This document shows positions 1 to 12,346 of a stretch of 64,000 nt of DNA, in pieces. The notes under the pieces are model-generated. The model had not been told where the DNA came from. It worked only from the letters and a program-made list of their open reading frames with translations, and made no database searches. This stretch comes from Erinaceus europaeus (taxonomy: Eukaryota; Chordata; Mammalia; Eulipotyphla; Erinaceidae), in the NCBI RefSeq assembly GCF_950295315.1, contig NC_080171.1:111183593-111247592 (forward strand), given 5' to 3'. The position numbers and the translations under genes were made by a program. Within the stretch, counting starts at the first letter, position 1; each line of letters begins with the position of its first letter.

Positions 1-239
1 TGGGTTAATAATTACCTCAACCTTCCCTCCCCTGCCCCTAAGAAATGGGTATATTTGCCTGCTTTTCCCCCCAATAAATGAGTTGCCCCACTGAAGGTCT
101 CCCAGAGCTGACTGCTTGTCTCTCTAAGCACTTGCCCTTGACATGTGGAGCCACCCTAGGACTCCCAGGGGGCTGCTTTGACTTCCATCACCCAATGGCC
201 AGGGAGGTGGGGGGCCCTGAGAAACCTGCACTCCCCTCT

Positions 240-345
240 CCTCACAGTTTCTTTCTGTCCTATCCAATAAACTTGAAAAATATGGCCTCCAGGAGCAGTG
301 GATTCATAGTGTAGTTTCTGAGCCTCAGCTATAAGCCTGGGGGCA
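240..345 (+). mobile_element. SINE-A 3' part with extra 3' module (5'-truncated)
   Basis: It has the CT-rich tail and 'ctgtcctatccaataaa', followed by the module 'ggcctccaggagcagtgg' and an A-rich end. Confidence 0.7.
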
Positions 346-360
346 AAAAAAGGGGGGGGG

Positions 361-600
361 ACATAATGTAAAGCCTGAATTGGTTTGATCTCGTGCACCA
401 AAACAAAAGACTTTGGAGAAGAAACACATAGAAAGGGGGGTTTTGAGGTCCTAGTGCATGACTAAATTGGGGTGAGAATGTTTTGCAGACACCAATCATG
501 GCTACATGAGACATTTTTCTATGTCAACAACTGTACTGTGCATGATTATACCTTTAATAAAATTATAAAAATAATGCATAGGGAGCAGAGAGGAGAAGAG
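361..600 (+). mobile_element. L1 3' end fragment (probable)
   Basis: The text resembles the L1 3' UTR ends elsewhere in the window (caccaaaacaaaagac, ggaggtcctagtg type). It ends with a T-rich/AATAAAATT tail near 556-575. Confidence 0.45.
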
Positions 601-1991
601 AGAGCATCATACACTTAACTGTTGACCATAGCTGTGACCTAAAATAATCTAACCTGACATGAGTTTTGGTATAAACCAATGTTGAGAGGTGCTTTGTTAC
701 TCTTGACCTTTCAAGTGCAATCATCAATGGAAGACAACATCAATACCAATATCAATGATTCAGGTGCATTTGAACCTGAAGAGACATGCATGCTTGAGAT
801 GAGGTGATGTCCATTTCTGGTGAAATTTTGATAGCAAGCTGAGTTTTCTAAAAAACTAAGTGGGCTCATCCTTTAATCTTCTGGATAGCTCTGGCTATCC
901 TAGAGTTGAGGAAGTCTTCATCTGGATGAACCAAAGCTTAGCTAGGACTTCAGCTTCTGAGGAGCTAGCATGAATGGAGTATACACTCAGACTTGGCTTT
1001 CCTTGGAATTCAGTGACGATTTGGGGGTCTGAATTAAACTTATATTCTGATACCTTAGCTAATAGCATCAGTCTACATGGTCTCTAACCAAGAATCAGGT
1101 TAGACTCATTCATGTACCATTCAAATGGGCTAAGAGTCAACACTGACACTATGCCCAATATTGGTACCCTGAAGATTACAAGTTGTTTTTGCCACACAAA
1201 CCTTGTAGAATTCAGCAGTCAGGTCCCAGAACCCCAGATAAGACCCAGAAAGCTTTCTGGAAAGCACAAGATAGGAAATAATTTAGACTTTGAAAGCCCA
1301 TGACTGCTTTCCAACTACTGGACTTGTTTATGTAACATGAAAATGATCATAGACAAACCATTAATGAGTTTAGTGTACTATGTTCCCACAAAACTTAATT
1401 AAGAACAATAGGCAGTGTGCTGAACTTGACCTACCAACTCCTTATTTAAGCACTAATGATACTGTTCTCTACAGAGATAGAATTTGGTAAAATTGTGCTT
1501 TATTGTTCTTATAAGAATGTACTATTTGATCTCAACCCTTGACGATATTATAATTGATACTTTTTAGTAAATGTGCATCATAGTTTTATCTTTATTTTTT
1601 CTTCCTAACTGGCCAACACAAGCAAAAGACATCCTTGGAATCTTCTTTGGTTCCTTATAAGGCATCTGGTCTTTGAGTGTGGTTTGCTGCCTAAGTAGCT
1701 ATACCGGAAATTTCTGGGGGAGTTACATGGTGGGTGAGTCAGGCTCTAATGGCCCTTTCTGTTTCTATTTGTATGATCTCTGAAGAGTGGACACTCCTGT
1801 TTGCCATCCACTATCTCCATATCCACCTGGCTTTGCATTTCTCACTGTCACTCAGAGTCAGAATACTCACACAGTTTTTCTGTGTACTGAAGATGTCAAT
1901 CGAAGGTCATCAAAGCAGAAGAAAATGTTTGCTGAGCTAATGCAGAATTTCACACTCCTCATGCAGTATCAACATTTACATGAAAGACATG
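601..1991. other. No gene or recognised repeat
   Basis: AT-rich sequence with short open frames only and no family I can name. Confidence 0.5.
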
Positions 1992-2266
1992 TTTTTTTAA
2001 ATATTTATTTATTTATTCCCTTTTGTTGCCCTTGTTTTATTGTTATAGTTATTATTGCTGTCGTGTTGGATAGAACAGAGAGAAATGGAGAGAGGAGGGG
2101 AAGACAGAGAGTGGGAGAGAAAGATAGACACCTGCAGACCTGCTTCACCACCTGTGAAGCGACTCCCCTGCAGGTAGGGAGCTGAGGGCTTGAACCGGGA
2201 TCCTTAGGCTGGTCCTTAGGATTTTGCGCCACGTGAGCTTAACTCGTTGAGCTACCGCCAACTCCT
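1992..2266 (-). mobile_element. SINE-A, near full length
   Basis: Reads tail to head on the plus strand: 'atttatttattcccttttg', then 'gttggatagaacagagag', 'acctgcagacctgcttcacc', and the head with the B-box complement (cttgaaccggga). Confidence 0.9.
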
Positions 2267-2987
2267 AAGACAGATGTTTTTGATCAATGGTAACCAGTCT
2301 CCCTCACTGTCTCTGTCAGTTAACATCTGAATGGATCCCACATCATCGCCATAAACCTCAATGGAAAGACATGGAAAAATACTTAGGGTCAGAGAGTTGG
2401 TGCAGAAAGAGTTGAGAAGGAGTCTTTGCTGAGAAATGGATAGTGATTTTAGGGTGAGAAAACCCATGTTTGTATTTTCACTTGAGTCTTGCCATCTAAC
2501 AAATAACTAGATTATCTCTGAGAATCCATTGTTTGTAAAATATGATAGATAGACTGCAAATCCATCCCCAATTCTCTCACCTGACTTCTACCTGTGCCTT
2601 TTTCCAGTGTGATAGTTCAGTCTTCCATTGAGATGTAGAATCTATCTCCCCATACCATGTACTAGGTGACTTGCTTTGGTTTATAGAATAATTATATAAA
2701 TGACAGAGAGCTAGTTCAAAGGTGGACCAAAGGTTGGCACACTTGGTTCACTCCTGTGTTTCGGTTTTGCTTAGAAAAGGCCTGGTCAAGTTTGTGGAGA
2801 GAAGAACCTATGTGTTAAAAGCTGAGGTGTTCAACTGACTGCTTCCAGCCCCACAAGGACATAGAATAAGTCTCCATAGGTTTCCAGAGGCATGGCAGGG
2901 AAGAACACTTGCTGATACTACTGCCTTTCGCTGAACCACCTTTAGTTAAAATGAACTGGAAATCACGACTTAAAGAAGTTAAGTTGT
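2267..2987. other. No gene or recognised repeat
   Basis: Nothing identified on either strand. Confidence 0.45.
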
Positions 2988-3114
2988 GGGGCTAAGCACT
3001 GGTGCACCTGGTTAAGTGCACACATTACAGTGCACAAGGATCTGAATTCAAGCTTCTGTGCCCACCCACTGGGGGAAAGCTTCCCAAGTGGTGAAGTAGA
3101 GCTATTCTCTGCTT

Positions 3115-3161
<47 letters not shown>

Positions 3162-3232
3162 CCCCCATCCCTCTCAATTTCTCTGTCTCTGTCCAATAAT
3201 AAATAAATAAAAAGATTTTTAATAAAAAAAGG
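2988..3232 (+). mobile_element. SINE-B with expanded (CT)n
   Basis: The head 'tggtgcacctggttaagtgc' is followed by 'ggggaaagcttcccaagtgg', a CT microsatellite at 3118-3169, and the tail 'tccaataataaataaataaa'. Confidence 0.9.
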
Positions 3233-3904
3233 TGTTTGAAACTAGCTAAATTTGGGGTACTTGCTACCTACTCATAGCTATTTGTTACTCTTTATCTCAC
3301 GTTTGATGAAAATCAAATGATACTACAATTGCCTGGAAATCTTTGTGGATCATCAATAGTACATAACTCTGAGCTGTTTCATCAGATTCATAAGTTTCAA
3401 CCAGTGCTGAAGTCAAGCAGAAGATACAATCAATATAAACCATCCCTTCACTGTCCTTCATGCCCTCCCCTTAGTAGACAGATAAGCTCATATTTTACTT
3501 CTGAGTATCTCCTTTAGTTACACTCTTCCCATATTCACTCCACACATAGGCCCAACCACTATTTCCTGATCTTCAAGCACAGTGATTTTCTTTGACTTTA
3601 GAATAATTCCAAAGCAGTATCTACTCAGTGAAAACCAGACTTCAAGTTTTGAATCTGGATATTTTTCCTGGACTAGCAAGACACAATTCACCTCTCTTCT
3701 GCAATGCCAAGCCACATCAGGGAGCACTGCTCCCCATCAGCCATGTCCTCACAAAGGTAAACAGCCCATACTCCACAGACTGTTTTTCACTCTCCATGTT
3801 GTATTCAATAAGTTACTAGACACATCATTGTAAAGCACGTGTTGTCTAGATGCTTTGTCTTACTGTAGGCTTATGTAAGTTTTTTCTTTGACATTATAAT
3901 AACT

Positions 3905-4006
3905 CCTGTTTCATTTATTGATGTTGGATAAAGACAATGAGAAATTGAGAGGGAGAAAGAAATAGAGATAGATAGAGAGAAAGACATTTGAAGAACTGCT
4001 TCACCT
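3905..4006 (-). mobile_element. SINE-B tail half, cut off at an LTR
   Basis: Tail and CT-rich body complement (gttggataaagacaatgag, agaactgcttcacct). It stops exactly where the LTR begins at 4007, and no matching head is seen beyond the LTR. Confidence 0.65.
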
Positions 4007-4530
4007 TGTTGGGCTGTGCTGAGGTGGGGAGAGAAGAGACCAGAGCAGAGAGGGAACACAAATCTTTATTCATGCGGGTACCTCAGAGAGAGAGTGCAGC
4101 AGTTCGAGCCACGTGGAGCTAGCAAAATGGCAGCCTCCCGCTATGTACAACAATCCTTCCCTGCTTCAGGTCACCCAGGTGAAAGGTGGGCAAGAGAGAG
4201 AGAGGTGGAAGCAGGAGGGCTTTATAGGACAAAAACCAGAAGTGGCGAGTAGGGATGGCATTGGCCAGGGAAAAGGGGCTGGAGAGGCAAAAGGCACCCT
4301 GGGAAGGTAGTCACTAGGACTTTTCCACCTGACTGGGTCAGAGTGTCTGTCTTTTAATCGCAGTCAGATGTGGACTGGGACTGCACCCATCTCAAAGATC
4401 AAGTGAGGCTGGAGAATCTGCTTCTGAAGTAGTAAACACGTTGGTAGTTGCTGTTGAGTGAAGATCTCAGTTCCTTTCCTTGTGGCCCTCCCATAAAGCC
4501 CCTTGGGTGTCCCCGTGGCAAAGTAAATGG
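4007..4530 (-). mobile_element. Old solo LTR of an endogenous retrovirus (right limit approximate)
   Basis: The plus strand starts tgttgggctg, the complement of an LTR end ...cccaaca. On the minus strand there is a TATA-like CCTATAAAGCCC and a polyadenylation signal in 'gcatgaataaagattt'. The block 'cgccacttctggtttt' is shared with the LTR at 41023-41501, so the two belong to one family. I cannot find a second duplication copy, and no internal retroviral genes flank it. Confidence 0.65.
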
Positions 4531-5330
4531 CTCCTTCAGAGCAAGTAACCAGTCAGGTCCAGCCCTTTGCTAAGTAGCCTTTCCCGTCTCCTCTTCTTAG
4601 TCCATATTTGCCAGGTAACACACATCTATCTGAGCATGGTTAAAATGAATACTTTGACTACTGAATGTCTTTTTTTTTTTTTAAATAACTTTCATTCTGT
4701 GTTTATATGGAGATGAAACCAGCAAATAGATTCTTTTTTTTTTTTTTTTTTCTGAGCTTTGACTGGTGTCTCCTGTGTGGATATACATGAGAGAGAACTT
4801 TGCTCAGGGTTACAGAACCTCTGGTGCAGAGGTGAATAGATCCGCTGAGTGGGTGTCCACCTCTCTCCAGGCAAGGCCCTCATTGTTTAAAGGTTAATGC
4901 GCACAAAGAGCCAGCAGCTCTTCCAGCGTTATTACCTGCTAGCCTATGTGGCTGGTGCATTGTATCATCTGGGCATTATTCGAGCTGTACACTGATGAGC
5001 TGCTGCCCAAATTTGTGTGATGACACCTTATGGCCTTGTGTGTATTGGGGACTCCAATCCAGGCCAAGGTGCACGGGCTGCAGGCTTAGTGCCAGCCAGC
5101 TCTGACTTGTGCCAGATTTCAAAAAACATTCACAGATTAGTATCCATCATGGTATTGGGTTAAACTTATTTTTGCTTTCAATGATGATTTAAATGTTTAT
5201 TATATATATATATTTTTTTCTCCCCCAAAGGTGGGCCCCATTGTTGTACCTGCTATTCTTTGTGTTCTACAAAATGGTAGGCAGGTAAGGATAGCATGAA
5301 TCAATACCTCTTGGTGTCAGATTGGTACTG
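4531..5330. other. No gene or recognised repeat
   Basis: Contains two poly-T runs (about 4670-4682 and 4734-4751) and a short (AT)n near 5200. No named element seen. Confidence 0.45.
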
Positions 5331-5658
5331 GGTGGGGCTGGGCTGTAGCATATAATGTTAAACACACATAGTGTGAAGCACAAGGACCAGTGCAAGGATC
5401 CCAGTTTGAGCCCCGGCTCCCCATCTGCAGGGGTTTACTTCACAAGTGGTAATGCAGGTCTGCTGGTGTCTATGTTTCTCTCTCCCTCTCCCCTCTCAAT
5501 TTCTCTCTGTCCTATCCAGCAAAAATAGCAGCAGCAACAACAACAGTAATAGCAACAAATACAACAACAACAATGGGAAAAAAAGGGGGGGAGCCAGGAG
5601 CAGTGGATTCATAGTGCAGGCACTGAACCTCAGTGATAACCCTGGAGGCAAAAAAAAT
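5331..5658 (+). mobile_element. SINE-A with extra 3' module
   Basis: tRNA-like head, (AAC)n-type stretch at 5520-5575, then 'ccaggagcagtggattcat' and an A-rich end. Confidence 0.9.
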
Positions 5659-5710
5659 TGATACTGAGTAAGATTCTAGGTATCATTGCCTGAATGTAGT
5701 TATGATGGGG

Positions 5711-5712
<2 letters not shown>

Positions 5713-5746
<34 letters not shown>
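5713..5746. repeat. (AC)17 microsatellite
   Basis: Uninterrupted AC dinucleotides. Confidence 0.97.
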
Positions 5747-5748
<2 letters not shown>

Positions 5749-5803
5749 CTACCAGAATGGATAGATTTTAATGAAAAGGAACTTTTGGGTAGACAACTAA
5801 ACA

Positions 5804-5965
5804 TTTTTTTAAAAGAAGATTTTATTAATTTTACTAATGAGAACTATAGGAGGAGAGAGAGAAATAACTAAACATCATTCTGGTACATGTGCTAACAGGG
5901 GTTGAACTTGGGACCTCATGCTTGAGAGTCCAGTGCTTCATCCACCACACCACCTCCTAGACCAC
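5804..5965 (-). mobile_element. SINE-D
   Basis: Plus strand reads tail first (aagattttattaat), then 'acctcatgcttgagagtcc' and a head complement ending 'cacctcctagacca'. Confidence 0.8.
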
Positions 5966-6539
5966 TACACAACTAAACTGAAATGAAAGTCAGTTGCTTG
6001 GCCAAGCCCCTTCCTTTGGACCTGACAATTCTCATCCCAGCAGACTCGAACAGTGAAAGAGGGGTTGGACATATTCTAACTGCATGTTTCATAGTCAATT
6101 GTGGTAGATATTGTTCCCAACTAAACTTCAGAGTAAACACCACAGAACTACCTTTATCAAGCTTTAATGTTCATGAAATTACATTTGTGAATCTAAGGAT
6201 AAGTTATCTGATTTAGGGACTTTGCCATCTTAATTCATATAATTATAGCACTGAACTCGTCAGAAACAGGTGTGATTACGTGCAAGTTCTCATGAAGTGA
6301 TTTATGTCTCTGGTGGGTTGGATAATAAGTAGTTTCATGTTGTGGGCTTGGGTTCAGAAGTCTCGTCATAATGGAAGTGCCATCTTATGAAGTATGAACA
6401 TACCTACCTTCCTCCCCTCCTCCTTTTCTTTCTTCTTTTCTTCTTTCACAAGGCTTATTATCACTTGGTGACTGAAGACTTCACTGCACTCAGTTGGTAC
6501 AGCGTGGATGGTTCAGGGATAGATCTGTCTTTTCAGGAA

Positions 6540-6734
6540 TTTTTTTTAAAAAAGATTTTATTTATTTCATCATAAAGAATGGTAAGTGGGGGGGGGGAGG
6601 GAGAGGGAGAGGGAGAGAGAAAGAGAGAGAAAGAACCAGATGCCACTCTGGTACATGTGCTGCTGGAGATTAAATTCAGGACCTCATACTTGAGAGCCCA
6701 GTGCTCTATCCACTGGGCCACTTCCTGGACCACT
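6540..6734 (-). mobile_element. SINE-D with GA-rich insert
   Basis: Tail 'aaaaaagattttatttattt', purine-rich tract at 6588-6634, then 'acctcatacttgagagccc' and 'ccactgggccacttcctgg'. Confidence 0.85.
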
Positions 6735-7289
6735 GTCTTTGCAGGGTTTGTGCCACTACCTAGAGCTGAATGTGTCCTCAAGACCTGCAGACAAGGCAAC
6801 TGAAACCTCTACATATACTGTGCTTCCTAAAGATTGTGGGATACACAGGGAAACTTGGAGAGGAACTGACAAGCCACAGAACAAGTCCTTATGCTGAGCT
6901 GAAAGAACAGAGAGCTGGTCCAAAGCCCCTGACACCCCCTCCTACTCTCCAGGTCACAACTGATCCAAACAAGAGAACAAGGCTTGTGTTACATGTGCCC
7001 CCGCTGTGACAGGGGGTATGGGTGAAAGGGGACTGGAATTTGTGTCTGACTTTAATGGGCCTTTACCCATCTCCTCTGGTCAAGCATATTGTCAAGTCAA
7101 GGAAATGGCTCAAGGATGTTTTCATCCTGATTAGCAGAGAGGCTGTAGGGTCCCGTTTGGCACTCCTTTTAGATCTCTGTCTTCAGAGATCCTGTGGTAA
7201 GAAAACCCAAACCATAGAGTGTTCTCAGTTGCTTTTAACAGACCCTACCCACCCTTGACTTCAAGAAGAACACCTAGCTAGATAGTTCT
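6735..7289. other. No gene or recognised repeat
   Basis: Nothing identified. Confidence 0.45.
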
Positions 7290-7403
7290 GCCTGGTGGAA
7301 GACAGATAGCATAACGGTTATGCAAAGAGACTCTCCTGCTTGAGGCTCCAAAATCCCAGCTTCAATCCCCTGCACCACCATAAGCCAGAGCTGAGCAGTG
7401 CTT

Positions 7404-7437
<34 letters not shown>
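7290..7437 (+). mobile_element. SINE-C with poly-A tail
   Basis: 'catgcaaagaga'-type body (ataacggttatgcaaagaga), 'caccaccataagccagagc', 'gagcagtgctttgg', then about 29 A residues. Confidence 0.9.
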
Positions 7438-7439
<2 letters not shown>

Positions 7440-8065
7440 CTGCATACGAGCCTCATGTCCTGAGGCTAACATACAGTCTGACGTGTTGGAAGATGATACT
7501 AATTTCTCAGAAAGACTGGCCCAGGTCAAAGGTGCTGGGTCCTTCTGTGGCCTATCAACAAGCACAAACACATCTCCAGGGCACACACCTTGCTGAGCAC
7601 AGGAATCTCTTTATCTTGTTCCTCAGGTGCTTAAAGCAATGCACCTTAGTCAGCAACTCCAAAAAGAACCTAATATTCTATCTTTTTAGTCATTCCTGGG
7701 AGGTGCGATACGACTAGTCAGGCCTACATGCAAAGAGCCTCCGGCCTACAGGAGTCTATGGCTCCTGTTCTTTTGCCTCCTCAGGCTGGGGTTGTAGTAG
7801 CAGTCCCTGCTTGGCACTAAGAGGTGGTGTGTGAACCATAATATCCTTCCTGGAAGCTGCAAAGGCAGCCACGGAGCTCCAGACTGGTGACAGGAGCCTT
7901 AACCCCTCAACTCTAAAACGAAGGAAGTTATTCTTATGGGTCTGTTGCTCCCGGGCTATAGCAAAGAGCAGTTTGCGTCCTCTTCCTTCATCTCCCTGCA
8001 TGTACTGTCTAATCATCCACTGCTGTGGACCATTTCAGAAACAGTGGCTGTAAGAACAATTTGCT
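7438..8065. other. No gene or recognised repeat
   Basis: Nothing identified; open frames here show no recognisable protein. Confidence 0.45.
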
Positions 8066-8288
8066 GGGAGTTGGGCGGTAGCACAGCGGGTCAAGCGCAC
8101 ATGGTGCAAAGCTCAAGGACTAGTAAGGATCCCAGTTCAAGCCCCCAGCTCCCCACCTGCAAGGGAGTCACAAGCAGTGAAGCAGGTCTGCAGGTGTCTT
8201 TCTCTCCCCCTCTCTGTCTTCCCCTCCTTTCTCCATTTCTCTTTCCTGTCCAACAACGACAACATCAATAACCACAACAAGAACAATT
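8066..8288 (+). mobile_element. SINE-A
   Basis: Head 'gttgggcggtagcacagcgg', B-box-like cagttcaagccc, tail (caacaacgacaacatcaat). Confidence 0.92.
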
Positions 8289-8355
8289 TGCTATTGTTTA
8301 TTTCTCTTGATTATGTGGGTTAGAAGTACTGCACTGACACATCTCTATTTTATAA

Positions 8356-8475
8356 TTGCTGGGGAGATAGCCTAATGGTTATGCAGGAAGAGTTTCTTGC
8401 CTGAGACTCTGAGATCCCAGCTTCAATCCCAACCAGAAGCCAGACTGAGCAGTGTTTTGATAAATAAATATATAC
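8356..8475 (+). mobile_element. SINE-C
   Basis: 'ggggagatagcctaatgg', 'gagcagtgttttgataaat', AT-rich tail. Confidence 0.85.
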
Positions 8476-8755
8476 ATTTTTAAAATAAAAATATAATATT
8501 TGAGGTCTCCATGGGAGGAAGCTCCCTGTTCATGTTTCTGAGTCCCCTTCTTTCTTATCACACAGTTTTGTTTTGTTTTGTTTTTTTAACTTGGGGAATT
8601 CCAGCTTCCCTGTAGCATGGATACCTGCCATGAAGCAGAGACCTGAGTGGGAATTACAAACCTTACGCCACCTCTGAACTTCCGGGATACCACTCTATCA
8701 TATTCTACAGCAATTCCGGAATCTTCATATTGGTGCACACTTTGTGATTTCCTCA

Positions 8756-8886
8756 TTTTTTAAAATCTTTATACCACAGCACTGCTCAGCTCTGATTTAT
8801 GGTGTTGCAGGGGATTGAACCTGGAACTTTGGAGCCTCAGGCATGAGAGTCTTTTTGCATAACCATTATGCTATCTATCTCCACCC
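8756..8886 (-). mobile_element. SINE-C
   Basis: Reverse orientation: 'cactgctcagctctgattt' through 'gcataaccattatgctatct'. Confidence 0.88.
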
Positions 8887-9169
8887 TACACATTTTGTGG
8901 TTTCTTTCCCATCACTTCACTTTCACGTGGGATTTCAGACAACCTCCTAGATAGACCACTTGTTCCCCAGCCCTGCCCTGCATTTGTTTTCAGGTATGTC
9001 TAAAATTAGGTAAGAACATGAGTTGTGGGAATCTCTAGACAATGCCACAGAAATGTAATAATTCATGTAGACTCACATACTCACACACACTCTCACACAC
9101 TTAGAAACATAATCTTAGCAACCATTCTGACTCACAGTGGTTATGATGTTGAGTCATTTCCATTTTCTT

Positions 9170-9380
9170 TTCTTATTTAACTTAATTTATTGGATAAAGA
9201 CAGAAAGGAATCAACAAGGAAAAGGGAAATAGAGAGGGAGAGAGAGAAGGAGAGGTACTCGCAGTATTACTCCACCACTCATCAAGTTTCCCAACTGCAT
9301 GTGGGGGAATTGGGGGCTTGAACCTGGCTCCTTGTACATTGTAACCTGTGGGCTTAACCAGGTGCATTGCCTTTTGGCTC
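9170..9380 (-). mobile_element. SINE-B
   Basis: Tail 'atttattggataaagacag', purine-rich body, head complement 'ggcttaaccaggtgcattgc'. Confidence 0.85.
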
Positions 9381-9910
9381 GTCATTTCCATTTTCAGCCT
9401 GAGTCATGTTCCTCTGTTTTGAAGATATCAGACTCAGGCTTTTTGAAACTGTTAGCTGAGAAAATGTCACCAGGTAGCTGATAAAGGCAGGCTGTACTGC
9501 ATCTCCTGTAGGGGAAGCATAGTGCCAGGAGCATATTGAAGACTGGGGGATTAGTGGAGGGGGAAATCTGCTCTGGTATAGACCATATGGGGATTCATTA
9601 ACAGCAAAGCATCTAAAAGCCACAATAAAATGGCTCAAAGTGAATTCTTTTTATTGTCGTCATACACTGGAAATTTTAAACAGTGTCAGAGATGGCATCG
9701 TCTTTTTCCCAAATCACTGTTGGTGCAAGTCCTGAGGTGCACTGGCAGTCCCTGAGTTTCTGTGACATGTGTCCCTGCAGATTCATGTGTGGTAGGCAGC
9801 CTTTTCAGACAAAGGGTCTCTCATATCCCATGATTCTCTATATTATATGAAGCACACTTTGTAAGTGTTACAGTAGCTCAAACCTGCCTCTGACAGTTAG
9901 TGGACCAGTC

Positions 9911-9951
<41 letters not shown>

Positions 9952-10069
9952 TGTGTGTGTTTCCACAAACAGAAAATTCACAAGAACAGCACAGAAGCTG
10001 AAGATGGAGAAGGAGAGTACCATCTCAGTGTGGTCACTCAGTGTTGGCCTTTGCGTCTGAAATTCTAAA
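9381..10069. other. No gene; contains a (GT)n tract
   Basis: Besides the GT microsatellite at 9914-9960, nothing recognised. Confidence 0.45.
9914..9960. repeat. (GT)n microsatellite, one interruption
   Basis: GT run broken once by an A (gtatgt). Confidence 0.97.
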
Positions 10070-11200
10070 CAGTTAAAACCACAGAAAAAAATAAAAAGGC
10101 AACCTAGCAGATGGAGGAGGAGACCTATGTATGCATCATACACATTTGACAAGGGATTGCTCTCTAAAATACGTAAATAAGCCATACAATTCAACAACAA
10201 ACAAGCAATCCAATAAAAGAAGTGGGCAGAAAACTTGAATATATGTCTCTCCAAAGAAGACATGTAGATAGTCCACAGACACAATGGTACTGTAAACCAC
10301 TGCTCTCAAATCAATGACTTGGGGTTGGGGGAGGAAGGAAGAGAGGAAGGGGGGAAATTGTGCTCCACCTTACTAATTATTAAAAAAATGCAAATTTTTA
10401 GAATTTCTTTATTGGAGGATTAATGGTTTACAGTTGACAATAAAATATAATAGTCTGTACATTTCCCAGTTTTTCACATAATAATTCAACCCCCACTAGG
10501 TCCTCCTCTTCCTGTGTTCCAGGACCTCAACCCTTCCTCACTCCTGTGGAAAGGCGGCCACTGTACAGCCCCACTTCCAGACCACTGGAAGTAAATGTCT
10601 TCTCCTCAGTCGCCTGATCAGGTCTCTGCCCCTACAATGTCAGCACAGGGCCTCCCCACTGCTGCTCCAGCTTCCAAGGGACAGTAGCAATGGAGACTCA
10701 CAGTTGCATTTGGTGAGGCTTAGGGGGATCCTCTCCTCCTTTCAGCAGTCTATTTGTTAATAAAACTCAGACGGGAGATGGTGTCTCAACTGGCAAACTG
10801 CCAGACTTTTACCAGTCACTCCCAAGTAGATATGGGCTTTCAGCCCCCCAGGAATCTCTCCTTAGGCTCTTCTCTGTCCATGAGCCACACGTGTTTGCAC
10901 TCACCTGTGACTTGGAGGGTTCTCAAAGTATTCTGAGCCTTGTCTTGTTGTGTTCTCAGGTGATATTCTTTGTTATTCCTAGTTGACTGGGGAGAGGAGA
11001 GAGATGCACTTGCTGCTACTCTGTAGCCCCGAGGAAATGCACATTGAAACTTCAGTGAGATACCTTTCACTCTGTTGAGAATGGCGTACATAAAAAAGAT
11101 GAGAAAAGAGTTCTTTTGGGCATGTGGAGCGACAGGAGCTCTGGCACATTGTTGGCATGAATGTAAACTGGGGCAATCCTTATGAAAAAACTAGTCTTTA
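10070..11200 (+). mobile_element. Degraded L1 ORF2 3' part, split by a later insertion
   Basis: Plus-strand words typical of the L1 ORF2 C-terminal region occur on both sides of the insert: 'aagaagtgggcagaaaactt' and 'ccaaagaagacatgtagata' on the left, then 'ggaaatgcacattgaaac' and 'gttggcatgaatgtaaactg' on the right. The open frame is broken throughout. Confidence 0.75.
10397..11034 (-). mobile_element. L1 3' end inserted in an older L1
   Basis: The plus strand begins 'tttctttattggaggatt', the complement of an L1 tail with AATAAAG, followed by 'ccccactaggtcctcctc'. It is flanked by near-identical duplications, aaatgcaaatt at 10386-10396 and aaatgcacatt at 11035-11045. Confidence 0.75.
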
Positions 11201-12218
11201 AAATACAGACATGGTGGTGGCAGAAAATTAGCTGATATACCTGAAGGCCCACAGTGCAGCCACTGTTCAAATCTCCACTTCCAAGTTATTTCCTCACCTG
11301 TGTGCAAGTCAAGTTCTATTTTGGGAGCTCTACTGTGAAACCAGCCCCTTCCCCAAACCCCTATCTTACATGAATGCAACCCAGTGACCTGTTTTTGTTT
11401 GTTTGTTTGTCCCTACCTGTCTTTTCTCCTGTTTAGCCATGCTATATAACAAATAATTCTAGCCCTTCAAACTTCTAGGCTCATGGAGACTTACCTTCCT
11501 GATTCTGTGGCCAGACAAACAACAATCCCTAGACAGAATTATGTGGGTCAATTCCGGGGCTATGATTCACTGTCACCGAAAACCCTCCGGTATGATCCTC
11601 CTTGCCAGAAAGCACCCCACATGCATTCCAAAGAGAGCTGTGATTTAAGGGTATCTTATGTGTTTTGTAACATTTTTCCTCCACTTCATAAGCAGCTTAA
11701 TAATGGTGTCAGGTGGTTTATTCATAGTAACCTGTGCAGTTCATGATGATCGATGATGTATGGAACAAACATCAGATACACTGGGGTCCTAAGTGTTGCT
11801 GATTGAAACAGGAAGTAAGCCATAGGGGCCACTGATCTCAGCCCTGAGGAATTCCCCATCTAAACAGCAGTTACAACAGTGTTTTCTTAGCAGCTCTGCT
11901 CAGGTAACTCCAAAATAGCCTTCAAATCTCAGCCCAAACATGTTTCCTTAGAGAGACTCCTATGACTGCGGCTTGAGACTGGCTCCCTTATTTTATAGCC
12001 ATGGTACTTAAGAGAATGTTCCTGAAACCGCAGCAGGAGGGGCACATGGTGCTTGTTAGAAATGCGCACTCCTTGACCCTCCACCTGAGGAGGTAGAAAC
12101 GCTAGGCCAGTGCTGGATTTAACAAGCCCCCCAGGTGATCTTAACTACCTCCATCTCAACCAGCTCTCTGCAGATAGACTCTGAAGCTCTCTCAGAGCTA
12201 CGTTTTTTGTGTTGTTTT
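11201..12218. other. No gene or recognised repeat
   Basis: A short (GTTT)n at 11395-11412 is the only simple structure. An 87-codon frame at 11483-11746 matches nothing I know. Confidence 0.45.
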
Positions 12219-12346
12219 TTTTCTCTCGCCTGCAGACCTGCTTCACCGCCTGTGAAATGACTCCCCTGAAAGTGGGGAGCCGGGGGCTTGAACCGGGATC
12301 CTTACGCCGGTCCTCGCGCTTTGCTGCACTACCACCCAACTTCCCC
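12219..12346 (-). mobile_element. SINE-A head half (3'-truncated)
   Basis: 'cctgcagacctgcttcaccg' and 'gcttgaaccgggatcctta' mark the head half; the (AAC)n tail is missing. Confidence 0.85.
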
